Shown: positions 57,715-64,000 of the stretch, in pieces
How the letters are laid out: each line of letters opens with the position of its first letter
Position numbering within the stretch: the stretch's first letter is position 1
Assembly: GCA_016703965.1 (NCBI GenBank)
Contig: JADJBB010000002.1
Coordinates: 1-64,000, forward strand
Source of the DNA: Acidobacteriota bacterium
GTDB taxonomy: Bacteria > Acidobacteriota > Blastocatellia > Pyrinomonadales > Pyrinomonadaceae
Direction: 5' to 3'
Length of the DNA stretch: 64,000 nt
Notes under the pieces: model-generated
What the model saw: only the letters and a program-made list of their open reading frames with translations
Databases searched by the model: none
What the model was told of the DNA's origin: nothing
Position numbers and translations under genes: made by a program

Positions 57715-58116
57715 ATGAAGAAGCGAATCAAAACCTATACGATCAGTGCGGTGGCGGAGTTGTATGATATCCACCCGCAAACTTTGCGCCTTTATGAGCG
57801 CGAGGGTTTGCTGCTGCCTTCTCGATCAATTGGGAACACTCGGCTTTACGAGGATTCGGATCTTGAACGGCTCGAGATAATTCTCTCGCTCACACGTGAA
57901 CTTGGGGTCAATCTTGCCGGTGTCGAGATCATCCTGAACATGCGTGCCAAGATGGATCAGATGCAGCGTGAATTCGAACAGTTTTTTGAATATCTCAAGA
58001 CCCATGCGAGTGAATTCTCACGTAATAGCGAGGCGTTTTCGTCGAGTGAGGCCCTCATTCCAGTGTCGCGTTTTCGCGTTTCGCGAGTCCGGCAAGATGC
58101 TTCGCTCGATGACTAA
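57715..58116 (+). CDS. hspR: MerR-family heat-shock repressor HspR
   Basis: 133 residues from the ATG at 57715. Winged-helix MerR domain: YTISAVAELYDIHPQTLRLY, EREGLLLPSRSIGNTRLYED, DLERLEIILSLTRELGVNLA, followed by a coiled-coil region (NMRAKMDQMQREFEQFFEYL). HspR uses DnaK as co-repressor and binds HAIR boxes. Its position after dnaK and dnaJ and the HAIR-like site at the dnaK promoter support autoregulation of the whole operon. The C-terminal tail (RFRVSRVRQDASLDD) is unlike other HspRs. Confidence 0.93.
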   Translation: MKKRIKTYTISAVAELYDIHPQTLRLYEREGLLLPSRSIGNTRLYEDSDLERLEIILSLTRELGVNLAGVEIILNMRAKMDQMQREFEQFFEYLKTHASEFSRNSEAFSSSEALIPVSRFRVSRVRQDASLDD

Positions 58117-58254
58117 CACACCCAAACCTCCTGTTTCCCAACTTAAAAGGTCTTACCATTTGCTTAATATCCCTCCGTAATGTGATTGCTTTACCAGCGA
58201 ATTTGGGATACGATTTCGGTTAATCAAAATACGGATATTCGTTAGGAGCAATAG

Positions 58255-61200
58255 ATGTTTGGAAGAATTTTTACCCGCAGTTTAGCGCTTACCCTGGTGC
58301 TTTTGGCCACGGCCATTCTTAACTTTGGACAAGACCTCGATGATATAACGATCACTGGCAAAGTGCTTGACGCTAATGGCCTTGCTATCGTTGGTGCCAC
58401 CGTCACGGCGACGATGACGGAGACCAAAGAGTCTCGCAATGTAGTCACGGACGGCGAAGGGCGTTATCTGCTTGTCAAGTTGAAGCCGGGAACCTACAAG
58501 ATAAAGGTCGCAGCCAGTGGATTTGGAACCCAGGAAACGCCTGAGATCGCAACGGTACTAATCCATCATCTGCCCCACTCGAGCAGGGTAATTTCTCCAT
58601 CTCTGGTGGTACAGCATATTCGAACAACATTACGATCGACGGTCTCGACAACAATGACGACCGTTCCTCACGTGACCGCTTTCAGCCGTCGCTCGAGGCG
58701 ATCGCCGAGGTTCAGGTCATTGCTAATCAGTTTTCGGCTGAATACGGCAGGGCATCTGGTGGCCGTATCAACATACGAACACGTTCCGGTGGAAACCAGC
58801 TTCGCGGACGAGCCTTCATGTTCTTTCGAGACGAAAGCCTGAATGCCAATTCGTGGTACAACAACAGCCGCGGTATCAGCCGCGTTCCGCTTCAGGAATT
58901 GAACCCGGGATTCACCCTTAGCGGGCCGATCATCAAGCAGAAGACCTTTTTTGCCGTTGCTTACGAATTCAATAAGCTCGCGGATACGACTCTGATCGAC
59001 GCATATCTGCCGGTCGGTACCAATTCAAGATACACCTTGCCGTCCCCAACGGGCAGCGGTCAGTTTTGTGATAATGCGAGCCCGGCCGCCTGCACCGCGG
59101 TCCCGCCCACCGCCGGATTGATCTCGCCATACAACAAGCTTTACGACACCCCGAATAAGAGCAACGTTTTGACTGCCAGGATCGACCATAAACTGTTCGA
59201 GAACAACGATCTGACGGTCGGCTTCCAGTTTGGCCGCAAGAATAACAGGCGGACGAACGGCACGGCGACCTCGCGACTCGAAAATGCCTTTCAGGCGAAA
59301 AACATTAATACCGATGCCGTGAACTTTACGGATAATCATGTTTTCGGCGCGAGCACTGTCAACCAATTTCGCATGCAGTGGTCGCGGTACCAGCCCAGTT
59401 TTCAGGCTCCGGACCCGCTCGATCCCGTCGTGCTGGTCAGCTATCGTGATCCCGTCGTAAATACCGTGAGGACACTCATCATGGGGAACTCGACCACCAG
59501 TACGTCGTCCAACTTCGCTGATACTCGCAACGAAACCCGCTGGCAGTTTCAGGACTCTGTAACGCATGTAGTTGGCGATCATTCCCTCAAGTTCGGCTTC
59601 GATATCCAGAACGTCGTCTCCAAGGTCACCGGACTGGGCGATGCGACAGGCACATTTAATTTCGGCAGCGTACTTTCCTACACGCAGAATGTGATCAACC
59701 GTTACCGTCAGAATTTCGGTACGAGCCAGGATGTTCGCAACCGCTATTATGGGGCTTTTTTCAACGATCAACTTCAGGTAAAGCCGAATGTCACACTGAG
59801 CTACGGTGTCAGGTACGAGAAGGAAACTGCGGTCGACGATTCGAATAACATCGGCCCAAGATTTGGGGTTTCATGGGATCCTTTCAAATCGGGCCGCGGC
59901 GTTATCCGCTTCGGAACCGGTATTTTCTACAATCGCGTTCTCCTTCGGACCGTTGGTGATTCGATCCAGAACAGCGGCGGCACACTTGTTTCCTTCGATT
60001 CGACAACCATCGGAACGGGGGCGACCGATCCGCGTCGCGTCGCTATTCTCGCGGCGATCGCGAATAATTTCCCTAACAGCTACCCGACGACCGCAGAACT
60101 CCGCACGTTGGTCACTTCAACTTGTGCCACCGTTGTTGGTGCTCCGGGACCGTGTACGTCGAACACCGGGTTCTCAGTCAACAATCTTTCGACTGCAGGT
60201 AATCCGCTCCGCTCGGTTGAGGCAAATCTTAAGATCCCAGAGAGCTATCAGTTCAATATCGGATTTGAGCGCGAGATCATAAAGGGCTGGGTTTTTGAGG
60301 CCAACTACACCTGGAACAAGACCGTGCACCTTTGGCGCGACTACAACCCGAACGTGCCGCGTCTTCCTTCCGGTTATGCCGATTGGACCGCATATCTGGT
60401 CGCAAATCCTTACACTCTTGCACCGGGCAGACAATATACTTTCTATCTTGGAACTAACACCGCAGATGGCAGCGGACTTCACACGACTCCGAATGGCACT
60501 ACTGTTTGCGGCACCACGACCCCTAACTGTTACGTCAATCTGAACACGATCAATACGAGTTCAACCGCTCCGGCTGTGGCGGTTCCAGGACAGAACAACG
60601 CGGCGACCGGCGGACCGATCGGTATAGCTTTGGCTGCGATCGCTTCTTTCCGCCCTGATCAGACGGTGCAGGAAACATCACGCATTGGTTCGATCGGTAA
60701 CGCGTTCTACCAAGGGCTGATCCTTGAGCTCCGCAGCCGCTATCGCAAACTTGGATACGGATTTGGAGCTTCTTTCCGCATGGCATACACGCTTTCGAGC
60801 ACTAAGGACGACGGTCTGAATAATACTTCAAACGCCGAGATCAATGGCGATTTCAGCCGCGAGTGGGCGAGAAATCTACAGGATCGCCGCCATCGATTTG
60901 CTCTGTCAGGAACGTTCGATACGCCTTGGTGGTTCGGCAAATTGAAATTCTCACCGCTTTTCCGATTTGGTACGTCAGCTCCGTTCAATCTCGGAGCCGG
61001 CGGCACGGACCGGAACCTCGATGACGTCAGCACCGACCGCCTGATCTACAACGGCGATCTGAGTGAGATCAAAACCCGAAATCCGGGCTCACCGGTTCCT
61101 GATGCATTGATCTCTAAGTTTTCGCTGCAGCCGATCGGAGCCAAGGGCGGTAATCTACCGCGTAATTCGGGTACTGGTCCGAGCTTCTACACCTTTGACC

Positions 61201-61445
61201 TGAGTGTGTCGCGTGAGTTTAAGCTTAAAGAACGCTTTAAATTCCGCCCGGTGATCGAGTTTGGCAATATTCTGAACGCGGCGGTCTTCAGCTATGGTTC
61301 GGAATTTATCGACTTTACGGCCCTCAGAAACGATCCGAACGGAACTCCGACGTCAGCCCAGCTTCTGGCTCGGCAGAACTTCCTGGTGCCGACGAGAACC
61401 TATCGCCAGCGTCAGATCCGGGCTGGTATTCGTTTTGATTTCTAA
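58255..61445 (+). pseudogene. TonB-dependent receptor (Oar-like) broken by an internal deletion
   Basis: The first part (58255-58550) has a signal peptide and a carboxypeptidase-regulatory domain (ITGKVLDANGLAIVGATVTA, LKPGTYKIKVAASGFGTQET), and then the frame turns to nonsense. From 58545 another frame carries the plug (APLEQGNFSISGGTAYSNNI, FQPSLEAIAEVQVIANQFSA, EYGRASGGRINIRTRSGGN) and runs on through the barrel to the stop at 61445 (last residues RQRQIRAGIRFDF). In intact homologues a ~70-residue segment including the plug start (about VGGTITEREIEE) lies between; it is missing here. A TonB-dependent outer-membrane transporter remnant, or an assembly error. Confidence 0.8.
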
Positions 61446-61470
61446 GGCTTACGCTTAGCGTCGTTAATTA

Positions 61471-61543
61471 GGCTTTCGCTATTTATGGTCGTTCCGCCGG
61501 CATACGCCGGCGGTTCTGACCGGGGGGCGAAAGCCTTTTTTTT
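61471..61543 (+). terminator. Intrinsic terminator after the receptor gene
   Basis: GGCTTTCGC (61471-61479) pairs with GCGAAAGCC (61527-61535), enclosing a CCGCCGG/CCGGCGG hairpin, and is followed by eight Ts. Confidence 0.9.
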
Positions 61544-61630
61544 GTCAAAGATCGGGGTAAAAATATGGTGACGCCGCTTCGTAGAATATGCTAACCTATG
61601 TGTTGAACATTTTTGTTCACACCTCTATTT

Positions 61631-62392
61631 ATGAGCCTCGCCGTCGCTGAACCTCAACTTCCCGTAACGGAGACCACGATCGAGTCTGTGCTGCTCGATG
61701 CGGATCTTTTTGTTAAATACAGCTCGCCCGAGAAGGCGTTTGAACTGCTTCGGCAGTCGCTGGAGCGCAGCCCGCGTTCGATCAGTCTGCGGGAGAAGAT
61801 GCGGGATATCTGCGTCAAGCAGAAGAATCTGAATGAGGCGGCAAAGCAGTGCCTTGCCCTGGTCAGCTTATACATCGCCCGCGAAGACTTTGACCTTGCG
61901 TATGACCGTCTGCAGGAAGCGAAATTGCTCGATCCGCGGATCTCTGTCGCTCCCGGCCTTGAAGCCATTCGCCGAGCCCGACGCCCGGATTTTGCGGTCG
62001 ATCGTGACCGTTCGCCTCAGCAAGTTCGTACGGATGTCACATTTGCGGGCAGCCTCGCGTACGTGAGCATTTTTGACGCCGTGCAGGTGATCGAGAGTGC
62101 GAAAATGACCGGCCTGTGCATCATCAAATCCGACCTACACATGGGCAGCGTTTCCTTTAACGAAGGCAAGATCGTTGATGCCGAATGCAATGGAGCTAAT
62201 GGCCACGCGGCTTTTCGCGACCTGATCGAGATCAACTCCGGCACTTTTGAGTTCAATATTTCCGAAAAGGAATTCCCGATCGTGATCGCTATCACGAGTA
62301 ATACCAACTTCCTTCTCGACGTACTCACCGAACTCGATAATGAACGGGCCGAAAAGCAAGGCTTACGGAGTGTCGGTGACGAATTGATGTAG
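61631..62392 (+). CDS. TPR plus DUF4388 (PATAN-like) protein
   Basis: 253 residues from the ATG at 61631; a TTG at 61613 is in frame but poor. N-terminal TPR-like helices (~20-120): FVKYSSPEKAFELLRQSLER, LNEAAKQCLALVSLYIARED, FDLAYDRLQEAKLLDPR. C-terminal DUF4388 domain (~140-250): TFAGSLAYVSIFDAVQVIES, GLCIIKSDLHMGSVSFNEGK, GTFEFNISEKEFPI. DUF4388 proteins are linked to gliding motility and signalling scaffolds in this and related phyla; partner unknown here. Confidence 0.85.
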   Translation: MSLAVAEPQLPVTETTIESVLLDADLFVKYSSPEKAFELLRQSLERSPRSISLREKMRDICVKQKNLNEAAKQCLALVSLYIAREDFDLAYDRLQEAKLLDPRISVAPGLEAIRRARRPDFAVDRDRSPQQVRTDVTFAGSLAYVSIFDAVQVIESAKMTGLCIIKSDLHMGSVSFNEGKIVDAECNGANGHAAFRDLIEINSGTFEFNISEKEFPIVIAITSNTNFLLDVLTELDNERAEKQGLRSVGDELM

Positions 62393-62438
62393 GCTGTGCG
62401 TCTGCCTGCTCAGATCGACATTCTTTTGCCGATTTGCC

Positions 62439-62556
62439 GGGAACGCAGGTTCCTCCGGCGTGACGACGTTGAGGCAATACTCAAGTGAGTTTACCTGACG
62501 TTCTCTACACCCGCCGAAGTGGCGGCGTTGCGGGCGAGGGCAACTGCGTTCCAGTG
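62439..62556. repeat. Palindromic element before smc
   Basis: GGAACGCAGGTTCCTCCGGC at the left end (62440-62459) faces a right end at 62531-62556 that finishes GGGCAACTGCGTTCC; between them is CCGCCGAAGTGGCGG (62511-62525). The ends GGAACGC/GCGTTCC recur in the elements at 25.5 kb and 52.9 kb. Confidence 0.55.
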
Positions 62557-62627
62557 GTTTCAAAGGTTGACTTCGACGGCCCAATCCTACAAAATATAGT
62601 GCTCAACACAACTCACAGCACTATAGA

Positions 62628-64000
62628 ATGTTTAAGCTTCAGCGTCTCGAAATATCAGGTTTTAAATCATTTGCCGACTACACTGAGATAGTTTTTACCG
62701 GCAGCGGCATCACTGCGGTGGTAGGGCCAAACGGCTGCGGCAAGTCAAACGTCTCTGACGCAATGTCGTGGGTGCTCGGCGAGCAGCGTGCAAAATCGCT
62801 TCGCGGCGGCGAAATGAAGGATGTCGTTTTTGCCGGAACCCGCAGCCGAAAACCGGGCGGAATGGCTGAGGTCGTCCTGCATCTTGTCCGCGACGATACC
62901 GTTTTCGATGGCGACGATCACGAGCTTTCCGATATCGATCAGGCTCTATCTGGTATCGATGAAGCCGCGGTCGACATGGATGAGATCGAAGGCATCGAGC
63001 CGGAATTGGAGGAGATCGCTGCTCAGGTTTCTGACGAGCAGAACGGATTTCACGACGATCAGGCGGTAGAAGGCGAACCGATCGAAGCGGTGAAGGCGAT
63101 GGCTGTCGGTTCGACGCAGGTGCTTGAGAGCAAGATAAAAACGAAGCGTCACTGGCGTCCGCGTTCTTTCGCCCTGGATTTTGCTCCGGGCGAGGCGGTT
63201 TCGGTCACGCGGCGCTTGTATATGTCGGGCGAGAGTGAATATCAGCTCAACGGCAAAACGTGCCGTTTGCGCGACATTACCGATCTCTTTGCCGGTACGG
63301 GTTTGTCAGGTGCCCATTACGCGATCATCGAACAGGGACGTATCGGGCAGATCCTGTCGGCAAAACCGGCCGACCGCCGCAACCTAATTGAGGAGGCGGC
63401 CGGGATCTCAAAATTCCGTGCCCGCCAGCGCGCTGCGGAATCGCGTCTCGACAGTGCAAAATCGAACCTGAGCCGTATCTTCGACATCATTTCTGAGGTC
63501 GAAACGCAGGTCAATTCACTTCGTCGGCAAGCTGCGAAAACACGGCGGTTCAAGATCCTGCAGGAAGAGTTTCGCGAACTTCTCCGCCAGCTTTATGCGG
63601 CTGAAGGGCGATATTTGACCGATCTTTCAAACGAACTGGCGATCCAGCTTGGTCGATCAGAAGAGATCGAGGCGGAACTCCAGGCCCAGGTCAAAGCAAA
63701 GGAAGATGCAGCTCGTGACGCGACGCAAAAGGCCCGCGATGCTGAGGAAAGCCTTGCTGAGCTTCGAAAAATACACGCTAATAACATCCTCGAACGCGAC
63801 CGTGCCGAAAGAGAACACATCTATAAGTCCGATCAGATCGTAGGGCTGAACACCCGGTGCGAAGCGCTGCGGGCTGAGATCAAGGTCAGCAAAGAGCGTC
63901 ATGCTTCGCTCGGTGACGAGCTGGAAAAGCTGCGAAAAGACGAGCAGAATGAGACGGCGGAATACGCCAAGGCAGAAGCAATTCTCCGGAGTTCCGAAGA
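62628..64000 (+). CDS. smc: Chromosome segregation protein SMC, N-terminal part (runs off the window)
   Basis: ATG at 62628, open to the window end (457 codons). Head domain: LQRLEISGFKSFADYTEIVF, Walker A VVGPNGCGKSNVSDAMSWV, FAGTRSRKPGGMAEVVLHLV, and VTRRLYMSGESEYQLNGKTC then the conserved FAGTGLSGAHYAIIEQGRIG, QILSAKPADRRNLIEEAAGI. Coiled coil from ~245. Unusually, an acidic insert of about 80 residues (~88-170, with FDGDDHELSDIDQALSGIDE) lies between two head strands and is followed by KRHWRPRSFALDFAPGE. Essential for chromosome condensation with ScpA/B. Confidence 0.97.
   Translation, partial: MFKLQRLEISGFKSFADYTEIVFTGSGITAVVGPNGCGKSNVSDAMSWVLGEQRAKSLRGGEMKDVVFAGTRSRKPGGMAEVVLHLVRDDTVFDGDDHELSDIDQALSGIDEAAVDMDEIEGIEPELEEIAAQVSDEQNGFHDDQAVEGEPIEAVKAMAVGSTQVLESKIKTKRHWRPRSFALDFAPGEAVSVTRRLYMSGESEYQLNGKTCRLRDITDLFAGTGLSGAHYAIIEQGRIGQILSAKPADRRNLIEEAAGISKFRARQRAAESRLDSAKSNLSRIFDIISEVETQVNSLRRQAAKTRRFKILQEEFRELLRQLYAAEGRYLTDLSNELAIQLGRSEEIEAELQAQVKAKEDAARDATQKARDAEESLAELRKIHANNILERDRAEREHIYKSDQIVGLNTRCEALRAEIKVSKERHASLGDELEKLRKDEQNETAEYAKAEAILRSSE

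Overview
The window reads as chromosomal DNA of an Acidobacteriota-type bacterium, most likely class Blastocatellia (Pyrinomonadaceae-like). This is inferred from gene content, with no database search. The supporting features are an acidobacterial-style ECF sigma factor next to a TPR-containing Ser/Thr kinase, a winged-helix/TolB-propeller protein, an Oar-like TonB-dependent receptor, a dnaK-dnaJ-hspR operon, many secreted proteins with Pro-Thr linkers, and DUF4388 and choice-of-anchor-V proteins. There are no rRNA genes, convincing tRNAs, CRISPR arrays, phage modules or complete insertion sequences. Several breaks in reading frame next to homopolymers suggest that some indels are sequencing errors.

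Layout. 1-2.5 kb: a small metal (probably copper) cluster with a Cys/Met-rich repeat protein, a Cys-containing secreted protein, a DUF3703 protein and a CusF-domain/cytochrome c lipoprotein. 2.5-9 kb: YchF, an unknown protein and two large GT-C-like membrane proteins, the second of the Agl23 family. 9-14 kb: four exported proteins (M28 peptidase, NTF2-like, LolA-like, M20 amidohydrolase). 14-19 kb: dps under a Fur/PerR-type palindrome, then a type IV pilus/type II secretion inner-membrane set (PilN, PilO, PilP-like, pseudopilin) behind an FHA-GGDEF cyclase. 19-25 kb: a five-gene chaperone-usher-like fimbrial operon (three subunits, chaperone, outer-membrane barrel) with a long structured leader; this is the best candidate for an undescribed system. 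25-30 kb: YbaB, RecR, a PyrE-like transferase, a Nudix hydrolase and an M4 metalloprotease.

30-40 kb: a sensor-type winged-helix/TolB protein is divergent from a surface-protein operon (a very large repeat protein with a C-terminal S74 intramolecular chaperone, a secreted partner, an SRA-like protein and a TonB-C protein). A Vps62-like repeat protein follows. 40-50 kb: ECF sigma/kinase pair, ProC, GNAT, a toxin-antitoxin pair, TyrS, metallophosphoesterase, a four-helix-bundle gene bracketed by perfect inverted repeats, a CDP-alcohol phosphatidyltransferase, a TPR-like secreted protein and a cation-efflux protein. 51-54 kb: an anchored CxxCH surface protein and small unknown proteins separated by palindromic elements. 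54-58 kb: dnaK-dnaJ-hspR with a HAIR-like operator. 58-64 kb: a TonB-dependent receptor broken by an internal deletion, a DUF4388 protein and the 5' part of smc.

Intergenic regions are unusually rich in inverted-repeat elements. Two copies (46.8 and 53.4 kb) have nearly perfect 30-bp arms around variable inner hairpins. Two of the palindromic elements supply spurious upstream start codons to neighbouring genes.
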